Assembly: GCA_963556195.1 (NCBI GenBank)
Contig: OY744535.1
Span: 91,230,449 to 91,294,448 of the forward strand
DNA: 64,000 bases
Origin: Sepiola atlantica
Lineage: Eukaryota > Mollusca > Cephalopoda > Sepiida > Sepiolidae
Reading direction: 5' to 3'
A program made the position numbers and the translations under genes. Shown piece after piece: positions 20,384 to 29,511 of the stretch; positions within the stretch are counted from its first letter, which is position 1; each line of letters opens with the position of its first letter. The notes below the pieces were generated by a model. The model ran no database searches and was not told the origin of the DNA. It was given only the letters and a program-made list of their open reading frames with translations.

Positions 20384-21089
20384 ATCAAATATAAACCAAA
20401 GTAAAAACTTTTAGTAGATGGAACCTATTATGAAGAGGATTAGCTCAATATACGAGCAATTGTAGAGATAGAAGAAAAAAGAGTGATAAATATGCGACGA
20501 TTGTCCAAATTTATTTCAAATTTCAATTGTTCAATGCAATGTGTATTCAGTAATAAACTAGTGTTTATTATTCTTTCCTTAAGCCAAGGCTTTTCAAAGA
20601 TCGAAATCTTATCATCAGAGGAGAAATACAGATGGATAAGTTGGCTTTCGAAAAAACCAAAGTTCAAATATTTGAAAAATATGAAAATTATTATTAAAGG
20701 AATTTTTGTTAAAAAAACGCAGTGAATGAAAAGAAAAAATCCGTGAAAAATATATGCAGATTGTCCGGGTGGTAAATTTCCGTTGAAAAGAAGTCAAATG
20801 AATTGTAGAATGTGAAGAAAACTCTTTGCGTGGGAGCAGTGTGGAGAAAGTGCTCAAAATATAGGTGAGTCCAGACGCACTTAAAGGGGATTGAAAGGGG
20901 AGAAATTGGCCATTTTTTTATATACTTCCATGACCAAATAAGGCAGATGATATCTCGTTCCAGGTTTAAATCCAAATGAAACAAAAAGGCAAAATGATTA
21001 AAGATTTGGGGTTAGGGAGGAGGGTTTATGAGGTACGGGATTGTTTAAATAGCCGCTTTGAGAGTTGGGAGGAAATAAAAAAAAAGAAG
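20382..21089. other. A-rich DNA, nothing recognised
   Basis: Short open frames occur on both strands but none resembles a known protein. The left terminal repeat of the transposon to the right should lie here, but I could not find a match to its right end. Confidence 0.45.
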
Positions 21090-21092
21090 GCA

Positions 21093-22155
21093 AAGGAATG
21101 TTACTACAAGACAGGCTCGTTTAAGAAAACCTAGGACAGTTTCATGCATCAGTTCGGATGTGAAAAGGCTCCACCTAAAAGCTGAATTCAGAACTGGGTG
21201 GACCACTTCGAGAAGTATGGGACCGTGGAGAACTTCAACGCTGCCAGTGAGAACCGTCCAAGCCACTCGGCACGTCCCAAGAAGCGGACAGCCGAGCTGG
21301 TCGAAAGTGTGAGAGAGTCTCCCCAGGAGAGTCCGAAACGCTCTGTGCGTAAGCGAAGTCAGTCCCTCGGTATCTCCCGTGAGACTTGCAGGAGAGTGCT
21401 GGTGAACAATATCAGGGCTTACCCATACAGAATACAGACGCTGCAGACCCTTACAGCCTCAGACAAGAAGCAGAGGAGCGCTATGGCAGTCAAGATGCTC
21501 GACAAGATCGAGGAGACACCTGGTTTCCTTAACCTCCTTTGGACCTCAGATGAAGCCCACTTCCATCTTGACGGAAAGGCAAACTCCAAGACAAATGTCT
21601 TCTGGGGGTCCTTCAGACCCAATGAAGTAGCCACCAAGCCCCTGCACTCTCCTAATTGCACGGTGTGGGCTGCAATCTCGGTCAGAGGCATCATCGGACC
21701 AATCTTCATCGAAGAATCTGGCGCAGCAGTGACAGCCACCAAGGAGCGGTTTGTGGAGGTTCTCAAAACCTTCAAGAGTGAGCTCCAGACCCTCTACCCG
21801 TCGCTCATGAGCAAGTTCTGGTTCCAGCAAGACGGAGCAAGTTCTCACACCTCAAACCATGTCCTGAGATTGGCTGAAAGAGAACTTCGGAGGCTGAGTA
21901 ATCAGTCTCAAGACTAATTTTGAGTGGCCACCCCATAGCCCGGACCTATACCCCCCACATTATTTCCTTTGGGGCTATCTTAAGGATTGAATGTGCGTAA
22001 GGAAACCCAGAACCATCACGGAACTCAAGGAAGCCATCAGGGAGGAGATGAGAGCCATTCCCAATTCAGTCTGTAAGAACGTCATGGACAACTTCGTTCA
22101 GCGCCTCAAGAAATGCATGGAGCTAAAAGGAGTCCATCTAGAACACATGCTGTAG
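21093..22155 (+). pseudogene. Mariner-superfamily transposase with stops and a frameshift
   Basis: From 21093 the frame reads YYKTGSFKKT, FMHQFG, EKAPPKS, IQNWVDHFEKYGTVENFN (N-terminal helix-turn-helix), then a long catalytic core with LLWTSDEAHFHLDGK (first Asp) and FWFQQDGASSHTS (second Asp, 21831-21833). The frame slips near 21895 and continues as FEWPPHSPDLYPPHYFLWGY and ends HMLstop at 22155. In-frame stops are at 21132, 21183 and 21988. Where the family has a third Asp (SPDLxPxD) this copy has His (21958-21960). About 41 codons separate it from the second Asp, suggesting a DD41D-like group. It is clearly dead. Confidence 0.85.
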
Positions 22156-22222
22156 AATGGAGAAAAAGGGCCAAATACCCTAGTGTTTTGATATGATGTT
22201 GTGAATATAATAAACTAGTTAT

Positions 22223-22301
22223 GCCCCAAAATTCATTTCATTCGGACGAAACACTAAGAAATGGGGCCTAATTAGATTTGGGGCCCGTTTTTCTTGGGTC
22301 A

Positions 22302-22303
<2 letters not shown>
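22223..22303 (+). repeat. Probable right end of the mariner-like element
   Basis: The segment GGGGCCCGTTTTTCTTGGG followed by TCACTCATA runs into (TA)n. It is G/C-rich like the coding part and lies just after the stop codon. The matching left terminal repeat was not found, so the call is tentative. Confidence 0.4.

Positions 22304-22338
<35 letters not shown>
22304..22338. repeat. (TA)n microsatellite
   Basis: Junction between the mariner-like element and PLE-B. Confidence 0.95.
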
Positions 22339-22343
<5 letters not shown>

Positions 22344-22520
22344 TGAAGAGACAATATTTATTACTCATAATGAATTAAGAAATTAAAAAGATGATAGGGC
22401 AGCTGACTGGTTTGTACCTCGCTCAACAGTCAAATATCGAGGTATCGTATAAAAAATATAAAAAAGATGTATTCGTGTATTTACACTCGTTAGGACTCAT
22501 TTTGTCTCACGAAACAAAAG

Positions 22521-23220
22521 TTTAATCTTATTAAGACCCTTACCCATAGGGCCTTAAAGATTTGTTCGAAGACCAAACTGAATGAAGAAATTAAATTTAT
22601 CACTAAGACCCTCTGCAACAATGGCTATCCTTTAGACATTGTACAATCTACCATTAAAACCAAAATATCAAATTTTTACAAAAGCAAATCAGCTTCTGTA
22701 GACAGGTGCCCTATTTACCTTCGCCTACCTTGGTAACATTAGCTATAGATTAACCAAACAAATCTCTGTGTCTGTACAACAATGTTATTTTGCTGCAAAT
22801 ATACGAGTTGTTTTTTACTTCCGACCGATCTTGACCTCTATTCGAAAAGATGTCTTTCCCTCACATCACAATAATTATATTATTTATTTATTTAAATGTA
22901 GTTGCAGTATGCACTACGTTGGGATGACGTCACAAAGATTAGACATCCGGGTCAAACAACACGTGGCCACAAAAATTCGCAATGCAAATTATTCACAAAC
23001 GGACGTTTTGCATAATACTTATGGTTCGTCGATAGGTGAACATCTTATAAATAACCGCACCTGTACCTCTAAATTCAGTGTCGACTTATTATCCATTCTT
23101 AGTAAGTCGCACTCTCCCTATCATCTCAAGATCCTAGAAACAATCTATATTAAGTCCTTGAGACCTTCTCTTTGCAAGCAAAGAGAAAATCTCCTCGCGC
23201 TTAATGTTGTTTCTATTTGA
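22521..23220 (+). pseudogene. PLE-B protein: RT-to-endonuclease linker and GIY-YIG domain
   Basis: The first frame reads NLIKTLTHRALKICSKTKL, FITKTLCNNGYPLDIV and DRCPIYLRLPW, typical of the linker between reverse transcriptase and endonuclease in Penelope proteins. After a one-base slip near 22735 it continues ISYRLTKQISVSVQQ, then IIYLFKCSCSMHYVGMTSQR and LDIRVKQHV, the GIY-YIG nuclease signature (here IIY...YVG), and ends with RPSLCKQRENLLALN and a stop at 23218-23220. In intact elements this nuclease nicks the target to prime reverse transcription. Confidence 0.85.
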
Positions 23221-23234
23221 TTGAACTTTTTTTC

Positions 23235-23270
23235 TTTTTTTTTTCTTTTTTTTCTTTTTTTTCTTTTTTT
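23235..23270 (+). repeat. T-rich (TTTTTTC)n tract
   Basis: A low-complexity run in the 3' region of PLE-B. Confidence 0.8.
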
Positions 23271-23326
23271 ACACCTTTTCCCTCGCTCTAATTCTCATAG
23301 CATCTTTTTTTTATTTTTTATACGAT

Positions 23327-23375
23327 ACCTCGATATTTGGCTCTGTTGAGCGAGGTACAAAACCGGTCAGCTGCC
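23327..23375 (+). ncRNA. Degenerate hammerhead-like motif in the PLE-B terminal repeat
   Basis: GGCT precedes CTGTTGA (core A changed to T), then GCGAGGTAC, AAAA (core G changed), CCGGTC and AGCTGCC, where GGCT can pair with AGC and C. The mirrored copy in the left terminal repeat (about 22402-22440, minus strand) has the same two core changes. Two invariant bases differ, so the match may be coincidental. Confidence 0.25.
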
Positions 23376-23559
23376 CTTTCTTCATTTTAATTTCTTAAAT
23401 CATTTTGAGTAATAAATATTGTCTCTTCAATGCCATTTTAAAGTTTTGTACGACAAAGAAAATATTTTAATATATATATGTACGTACAGATTTGTTTAAT
23501 CACCAACGAGTGCATGTTTAGCAAAATCAAGCAATGACAAGAGGTGGCTCCATTTATGG

Positions 23560-23690
23560 CATCCCCTCAAGTCATCACAATACATGCCCCATATGTGGTA
23601 TAGTCTGAAACAGTCTGTCAGGCTTGAAGAGCCACATCCGCGCATCTCACTGGGAACATTTACACTAATATCACACAGATACGCCAAAAG
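23560..23690 (+). pseudogene. Fragment with C2H2 zinc-finger signature, possible LINE tail
   Basis: The plus strand reads CPICGIV, a stop, then NSLSGLKSHIRASH. The spacing Cys-x2-Cys-x(12)-His matches a C2H2 finger with SLSGLKSHIRAH wording. Similar single fingers occur at the C-terminus of some animal LINE proteins. It is too short to assign a family. Confidence 0.35.
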
Positions 23691-23755
23691 TGGTCACATT
23701 CGAAATCGAATAGACAGCCACCATAGACATCCACTATATATATATATATATATAT

Positions 23756-24963
23756 GTGAATGCTTTTATTCAAACATGTACAAGGTCTGCTACACTGGCA
23801 TGTCGATGTTATCGATCTACAGCTCTCAAGAGCTGAGGTCTCATCAGGCAGAAAATTGTTTTTTTGATTCAACTGGTTGCTGAATTCCAGGGAGAATGAA
23901 GTCAAGCAAAAAAGAAGAGGAGAAAGAAATAAAAGTCATGTGACCGATTTTAAAATATGATTGCCGTTAGAAATTACTATTTTCTTATTTTTATCTTTTA
24001 TATATTTTATTTTATATATATATATCCAACGCTGAGCTGGGCTAGGAAAAGAAAAAGAAGATAGAAGGGAAAGAGATACAATTGCTGTCAAAAAAGTTTA
24101 ATTTACAGCTGTTAATATTTTTATTTTGTATTTTTATCCAACGCTTAGTTAAGGTGGGGGGGGGGGGGTTGGAAGAAAAAGAAAGAGAAAGGGGTTGAGG
24201 GGTGTTAGGGGTGGATGTCTATAGCCATTTAGGATTTGTTGCGGGGAATGGTTCTGAGTTAAATTCATATTTATTTTTATTCAGCGCTGGGCTGGATAAA
24301 GGGGGGGTCGGGGGGAGATTAAACAAGAGCGAAAGAGAAGATGAAGGAAGAGGGGATGGGGGGTTTCAAGTTTGTTGTGTCTGCTTCCTGTCAATGCAGA
24401 CATATAACAATTACATGACACCCAGCTTACGGGGATATTTTAGTTTAAGCTTAATTGGCATTTAATTTTGATTATTTTGATGGATAGTTAAATGTATTTT
24501 AAATAATATTTATCAGTTAATTAATAAAACATAATGGTAATTGTCTTTATTTTTAGTAAGATTCATATATGGATTATTGGCAGTAATATTAGTAGGTTAG
24601 TTCTAGGTACTAATGAGTTAAAATATATTGGGAATTATTCTTGGTAAGGATCGTATATAAGTTTATGACATTGATATAGATGGATTATACTATTATATTT
24701 AGTTTTAATTATTTTGGAATATGAATAAATTTATTTCGATTATAAATAATAGTTATTGATGGATTAATAAAACATACTGGTAATTGCTTTTATTTTTAAT
24801 GGAATTTATATATCGATTAATTTCAGTGGTATAAATAAATAAATTTTATTATTCGTTGTGGTCCTATTATTAATGGTGGGGTTAACACTTGTTATAGTAT
24901 TAGTGGTAAGGTGTTCTAGTTAAAATTGTTAACGCAAGTTATGGTCTATGAAGGGGGGGGATT
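23756..24963. repeat. PLE-C left inverted arm (1.2 kb)
   Basis: The arm is the reverse complement of 26883-28080. Matching landmarks are GTGAATGCTTTTATTCAAAC (left outer end), the block at 24202-24465 (identical 87-codon open frame at 27376-27639 on the other strand) and AACTTGCG...CTATGAAGGGGGGG at the inner boundary. By eye identity is very high, with differences mainly in homopolymers. It is non-coding and includes a hammerhead-like motif near its outer end. Confidence 0.9.
23786..23853 (-). ncRNA. Hammerhead-like ribozyme motif in PLE-C, left arm
   Basis: On the minus strand TCTGC pairs with GCAGA (5-bp stem I). The core CTGATGA (23841-23847) is followed by G-ACCT, a 6-bp hairpin CAGCTC/GAGCTG with loop TTGA, TAGAT-C, then GATAA where GAAA is expected, ACA paired with TGT as stem III, and the triplet GTA before GCAGA. 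All elements of a type I hammerhead are present except for one extra T inside GAAA, which should disable it. It is on the same strand as the PLE-C ORF and 3' of it. Confidence 0.5.
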
Positions 24964-25480
24964 AGGAATGGTGGGGGCTAGTAATTTTAATTAAAGTGAT
25001 CAGTATATAATTATTTAAATATTTAAAAATTGGTTTTGGTAATAAGTAGTTTTGTCAGCTGGATGTTGAGTGCACATACGCACTCGTGCACACATATAAA
25101 TACATATATGCACATGTATACACAAACATTCATATATGCACCCAAACCCATGCACATACGCGTGAACACACAGATACACATGTATGTGTACATATGTATA
25201 CGTATACATACGCGCATACAGGCGCACACATACACACATAAATAGTTATAAAATTTTATATCTTCATACATATGCCCACTCATATGTCCGCAAAAATCAC
25301 CTATATATATATATATATGTAAGATTTTACTTTTACATGTTATAGTATTTATTCAAAGATTGGGGTGGTTGTACTGTGTTTGTAGTTGAGGGTTAAAGTT
25401 ACTTGATTTGGAAGTGTTAATAAGTGTTAATTTTAGCGGGCTTTTTGGGTATTGGGTTTTTTTTGTTTTAATGGTATTAT
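24964..25480 (-). other. 3' region of PLE-C with CA/TA/CG repeat
   Basis: It lies between the ORF stop and the left arm. It contains a mixed CACATA/TACATG repeat (25070-25250) and a short (TA)n (25302-25318). No protein is recognised. Confidence 0.6.
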
Positions 25481-26893
25481 TTAGTGGGGGTTGTACAAAT
25501 TACTGAGGAGGTGTGATCTGTTATGCCTACAGTTGATCGATGTTTCCTGTTTTTTGTTTAAAAGTTTTCCTCTGTCAGTAAATTTAATTATTTCAAGTTT
25601 TTCGCCGAGGCATAAATAGCATGGTGAGTTTAATGAGCTACAGGTGCTAGTTTTTCTGATAATGTTCCAGATTACAATTGGTGATTTATTTTTATTAGTG
25701 AGTTCCCAGTGGTAATTTGAGAGTGATGTTCTGTTTTGGTAGCTTGGGTTGTTGAATGAACATTTATGGCCGGTGTATCTCTCTTTGAAAGTATTACCTG
25801 CCATACCTATGTAGTATTTTTTTATATTAGGAGTTTCCTTAGTTGAGATTGTTGCTTGGTAAATCGTCTTTGTTATTAAACAATTTTGTTGCAAGGGGCA
25901 TTCATTTTTATTTATGCAGTTACAGGACTTTACTTTAGTTGTTTTATTGTTATTTGATTCAGGGTTTAGGTTGCTGTTTAGGATTTTGTTATTGTGTTTT
26001 TTAATTATCATTTCTAAATTTTCGCTGCAACTGTAACTTAGTTTAAGTGTATTTTTGTTGAATATTTTATGTAAGATATTGTTTGGGGGGAAATATGTGT
26101 TTATGAGGTTTAGAAATTTTTTACCAAGTTTGGTTTTAACTGCTTGATTGAAGGGAGGTGTAAACCATATTATCTTCCTATTTCTTGCTTTATTGTTTTT
26201 ATTATTAGTCGTTGCAGGTTTATTAAATTTAATTTGTGTATTCTTGTATCCGCTGTTTTTTAGTGCTTTATTATAGAATTCTTTATGTTTGTTAAAGATT
26301 GTTTCATTTGATGAGTTATTGCTTATCCTATGTTGGATAGATTTAGGGATGTGTTTAATGATAGTTTTGGGGTGGTTGGAGAGGGGGTGTACATAGATTG
26401 GGTTAAAGTTTTCTTTATTATATGGTTCGTATGTTTCTTTGGTTAAGTTGAGAGTTACATCTAGGAAATTTACTATTTTAATGTTGGAAGTTATTTCAAC
26501 TTTAAGGCATATCCTCCTCATCTCCCTAATAATAATCTTTTTAATATTTTCACACCTTTGCCCATTAGAGTTTCTGACTACTAAGAGTCCATCATCCCTA
26601 TATAGGCCAATGTCTTCAATATCTATATCATTAGTTAGGTTGTAGAGGATGTATAAACAAACTAGGTCGGTGATTTCTGCAGAGTCAAAAGAGCCCATCG
26701 AAACATCAAAAGAGCCAGATTGGTTGCTCTTTGTCCATTGATCTTTTTTACTAATTAGCACTGTTTTCCTACATTTTCTTACAATGTTAATCTCTTCTTC
26801 AGAAATATCCGAGAGAAGAGTAGCAAACTCCATGACGCTTTCGAAGAGTTCATTAGAAATTGAGGGGTAGTAATTAATCCCCCCCCCCTTCAT
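25481..26893 (-). CDS. PLE-C protein: partial reverse transcriptase plus GIY-YIG endonuclease
   Basis: 470 codons without a stop. Residues 60-101 carry GSFDVSMGSFDSAEITDL and YRDD (98-101), the palm active-site acids of PLE reverse transcriptase. VNFLDVTLNL (141-150) follows. Cys 324, 326, 332 and 338 (CNCINKNECPLQQNC) form a zinc-finger-like motif before YYIG (360-363), Arg 372, His 376 and Glu 431 (LCLGEKLEI), the expected GIY-YIG nuclease residues. The RT fingers and first palm Asp are missing, because the frame begins at the inverted-arm boundary (MKGGG comes from the G run). It is thus a truncated protein that cannot polymerise by itself, though the nuclease domain looks intact. ATG at 26893 is only the first in-frame codon, not a proven start. 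Confidence 0.85.
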   Translation of the reverse strand: MKGGGINYYPSISNELFESVMEFATLLSDISEEEINIVRKCRKTVLISKKDQWTKSNQSGSFDVSMGSFDSAEITDLVCLYILYNLTNDIDIEDIGLYRDDGLLVVRNSNGQRCENIKKIIIREMRRICLKVEITSNIKIVNFLDVTLNLTKETYEPYNKENFNPIYVHPLSNHPKTIIKHIPKSIQHRISNNSSNETIFNKHKEFYNKALKNSGYKNTQIKFNKPATTNNKNNKARNRKIIWFTPPFNQAVKTKLGKKFLNLINTYFPPNNILHKIFNKNTLKLSYSCSENLEMIIKKHNNKILNSNLNPESNNNKTTKVKSCNCINKNECPLQQNCLITKTIYQATISTKETPNIKKYYIGMAGNTFKERYTGHKCSFNNPSYQNRTSLSNYHWELTNKNKSPIVIWNIIRKTSTCSSLNSPCYLCLGEKLEIIKFTDRGKLLNKKQETSINCRHNRSHLLSNLYNPH

Positions 26894-28080
26894 AGACCAT
26901 AACTTGCGTTAACAATTTTAACTAGAACACCTTACCACTAATACTATAACAAGTGTTAACCCCACCATTAATAATAGGACCACAACGAATAATAAAATTT
27001 ATTTATTTATACCACTGAAATTAATCGATATATAAATTCCATTAAAAATAAAAGCAATTACCAGTATGTTTTATTAATCCATCAATAACTATTATTTATA
27101 ATCGAAATACATTTATTCATATTCCAAAATAATTAAAACTAAATATAATAGTATAATCCATCTATATCAATGTCATAAACTTATATACGATCCTTACCAA
27201 GAATAATTCCCAATATATTTTAACTCATTAGTACCTAGAACTAACCTACTAATATTACTGCCAATAATCCATATATGAATCTTACTAAAAATAAAGACAA
27301 TTACCATTATGTTTTATTAATTAACTGATAAATATTATTTAAAATACATTTAACTATCCATCAAAATAATCAAAATTAAATGCCAATTAAGCTTAAACTA
27401 AAATATCCCCGTAAGCTGGGTGTCATGTAATTGTTATATGTCTGCATTGACAGGAAGCAGACACAACAAACTTGAAACCCCCCATCCCCTCTTCCTTCAT
27501 CTTCTCTTTCGCTCTTGTTTAATCTCCCCCCGACCCCCCCTTTATCCAGCCCAGCGCTGAATAAAAATAAATATGAATTTAACTCAGAACCATTCCCCGC
27601 AACAAATCCTAAATGGCTATAGACATCCACCCCTAACACCCCTCAACCCCTTTCTCTTTCTTTTTCTTCCAACCCCCCCCACCTTAACTAAGCGTTGGAT
27701 AAAAATACAAAATAAAAATATTAACAGCTGTAAATTAAACTTTTTTGACAGCAATTGTATCTCTTTCCCTTCTCTCTTCTTTTTCTTTTCCTAGCCCAGC
27801 TCAGCGTTGGATATATATATATAAAATAAAATATTTAAAAGATAAAAATAAGAAAATAGTAATTTCTAACGGCAATCATATTTTAAAATCGGTCACATGA
27901 CTTTTATTTCTTTCTCCTCTTCTTTTTTGCTTGACTTCATTCTCCCTGGAATTCAGCAACCAGTTGAATCAAAAAAACAATTTTCTGCCTGATGAGACCT
28001 CAGCTCTTGAGAGCTGTAGATCGATAACATCGACATGCCAGTGTAGCAGACCTTGTACATGTTTGAATAAAAGCATTCAC
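26883..28080. repeat. PLE-C right inverted arm (1.2 kb)
   Basis: Reverse complement of 23756-24963. Its inner edge overlaps the first codons of the PLE-C ORF; its outer edge ends AAAAGCATTCACA at 28080. Unlike the left arm it is not followed directly by (TA)n but by about 100 bp of other sequence. Confidence 0.9.
27983..28050 (+). ncRNA. Hammerhead-like ribozyme motif in PLE-C, right arm
   Basis: Mirror copy of 23786-23853: TCTGC (27984-27988), CTGATGA (27989-27995), hairpin CAGCTC/GAGCTG, GATAA, GTA, GCAGA (28046-28050). The same extra T in GAAA is present, so both arms descend from one already-mutated copy or have been homogenised. Confidence 0.5.
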
Positions 28081-28173
28081 AATACAGCTCTATATTTTTA
28101 TTGAGCACTCTTTTATAAACCCGGTTTGATTCCCTTTGGATTTCTACCCTGTGGATTTTTACCCTACCTGGAT

Positions 28174-28177
<4 letters not shown>
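28081..28177. repeat. Short dispersed sequence between PLE-C and (TA)n
   Basis: ACAGCTCTA...TTATTGAGCACT resembles 51802-51826, and GAGCACTTTATAAA also occurs near 62980. It appears to be part of another repeat family that ends near (TA)n; no family is named. Confidence 0.45.

Positions 28178-28250
<73 letters not shown>
28178..28250. repeat. (TA)n microsatellite
   Basis: Left flank of the mariner element; it supplies the TA target. Confidence 0.95.
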
Positions 28251-28251
<1 letters not shown>

Positions 28252-29435
28252 GAGGGGCGTTCAATAAGTTATGCCCCTCACACATTTTCCATAGCAGTTG
28301 ATTAATGAAACTTGGCACAGATATTAGACCTTCTCTACATAGGAACCACCCAGGGTTATACATTTCTCCTATCGTTTTATGCATCTCTGGACACCGTTTT
28401 GTTAGAACACCCTAGGTTGGTTCTCCAACCACGTTATAACTTGAGAAATCAAGGCTGCATCATCTTGGAAACGCTTTCCTTTCAAAAACAACTTCATGGC
28501 TGGGAAAGTCAGAGAGTGCAAGGTCAGGAGAGTAAGGGGGATGGGGAGGATTTCATAGCCACACGCCCGTGCTTCTGATCTGGCGACATGCGAGTTGTGG
28601 ACCGGAGCATTGTCTTGCATTGTCTTGCAGGTGGAGGATACCTTTGCTGATCTTGCCCCGCCTCTTAATTTTGATAGCTTCTCTTAATTTCATAAAATGT
28701 GAAGCGTAATAGGCTCCTGTAATTGTGGTACCCTTTGCCAGGAAATCTGTCATCACTATTCCGTCCTGGTCCCAGAAGACTGTGAGCATGACCTTGCCAG
28801 CGGACAGCTGCACTCTTGCCTTCTTTGGAGGTAAAGAGACCAAGTGCTTCCACTACATTGACTGGGTCTCTGGATCATAGTGATGGATCCAAGTTTCATC
28901 CTGTTTAATCAGTCTTTTGAAAATATTTGACTCATCTTCTTGACACACCTCCAAAGATAGTTTCTACAGACCCTGTACTAATCTTGACCTCTTGGGCTAT
29001 TTGGCGAATAGTTATGCGTCAATCTTCCAAAATGGCAGCCTCAACTTGACGGGCACATGACTCATCAACGGCAGAATAGGGACGATCAGGTCTGGGAGCT
29101 GTTTCCATAGACTTCCCGCCACATTTGAATTAACGATGCCAGCGTTTTACAAGGTCATATGATGGGGCATGATCACCATAAGTTTCTTTCATTTCATTAA
29201 ACGTTTCCTTTGGTATGCGTCCTTTCAAATACAAAAACCAGATCACTGCGCGATACTCAACTGGCTCCATTTCACACCTGACTCAGTTCAAACACCTGTA
29301 AATCAGAAACCACAATCAGTTCAGATCTATTTTTTGCAACATAACTCATACAGATATAAATTATTACACAGGCAAAATTTAATCTAGATCAGACAACTGG
29401 AAGTGGGTCAGGGGCATTACTTATTGAACAATCCT
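28251..29435 (-). mobile_element. Mariner-type DNA transposon (defective)
   Basis: Left end CGAGGGGCGTTCAATAAGTT followed by ATGCCCCTCAC; right end reads inward GTTCAATAAGTAATGCCCCTGAC. The shared core TTCAATAAGTNATGCCCCT is the terminal inverted repeat. Both ends sit in TA-rich DNA. About 1.19 kb, the usual size for mariner. The outermost few bases of the two ends differ. Confidence 0.85.
28324..29270 (-). pseudogene. Mariner (DD34D) transposase, multiple disruptions
   Basis: It starts MEPVEYRAVIWFLYLKGRIP at 29270. Recognisable blocks are FNEMKETYGDHAPSYDLVKR, APRPDRPYSAVDES, DETWIHHYDPETQ (first catalytic Asp), KKARVQLSAGKVMLTVFWDQ, LREAIKIKRRGKISKGIL, QDNAPVHNSHVARSEARACG (second Asp), SPDLALSDF (third Asp, out of frame) and GVQRCIKR, GSYVEKV near the end at 28324. 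A local duplication of about 10 bp (CATTGTCTTG, near 28610-28630) breaks the QDNA motif. Stops lie in the N-terminal half. Length is close to the family norm of about 345 residues. Confidence 0.9.
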
Positions 29436-29440
29436 ATATT

Positions 29441-29508
<68 letters not shown>
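29431..29508. repeat. (TA)n with (TATG) interruption
   Basis: Right flank of the mariner element. Confidence 0.9.

Positions 29509-29509
<1 letters not shown>

Positions 29510-29511
<2 letters not shown>

Larger units (their letters stand above)
22339..23434 (+). mobile_element. PLE-B: short Penelope-like element with inverted termini
   Basis: Inverted ends of about 125 bp (22339-22463 and 23310-23434) share GGCATTGAAGAGACAATATT and ACCTCGCTCAACAG and the TATCGAGGTATCGTAT segment. Between them lies the C-terminal third of a PLE protein. Reverse transcriptase is lost, so this is a 5'-truncated copy that kept inverted terminal sequences on both sides. Confidence 0.75.
23756..28080 (-). mobile_element. 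PLE-C: Penelope-like element between 1.2-kb inverted arms
   Basis: Order on the minus strand: right arm, a 470-codon ORF for part of the reverse transcriptase plus the GIY-YIG endonuclease, about 520 bp of 3' region, then the left arm in inverted orientation ending at (TA)n. The ORF starts exactly at the inner edge of the right arm, so the 5' part of the RT was replaced by an inverted copy of the 3' terminal region. Inverted partial copies are a known PLE feature; the extreme similarity of the arms points to a recent event or gene conversion. Confidence 0.8.

Noticed and set aside
24202..27639. An identical 87-residue protein encoded twice (24202-24465 plus, 27376-27639 minus) as a conserved gene pair
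   Set aside because: The identity follows from the 1.2-kb inverted arms at the DNA level. Non-coding parts of the arms are equally identical, and the peptide has no known domain.
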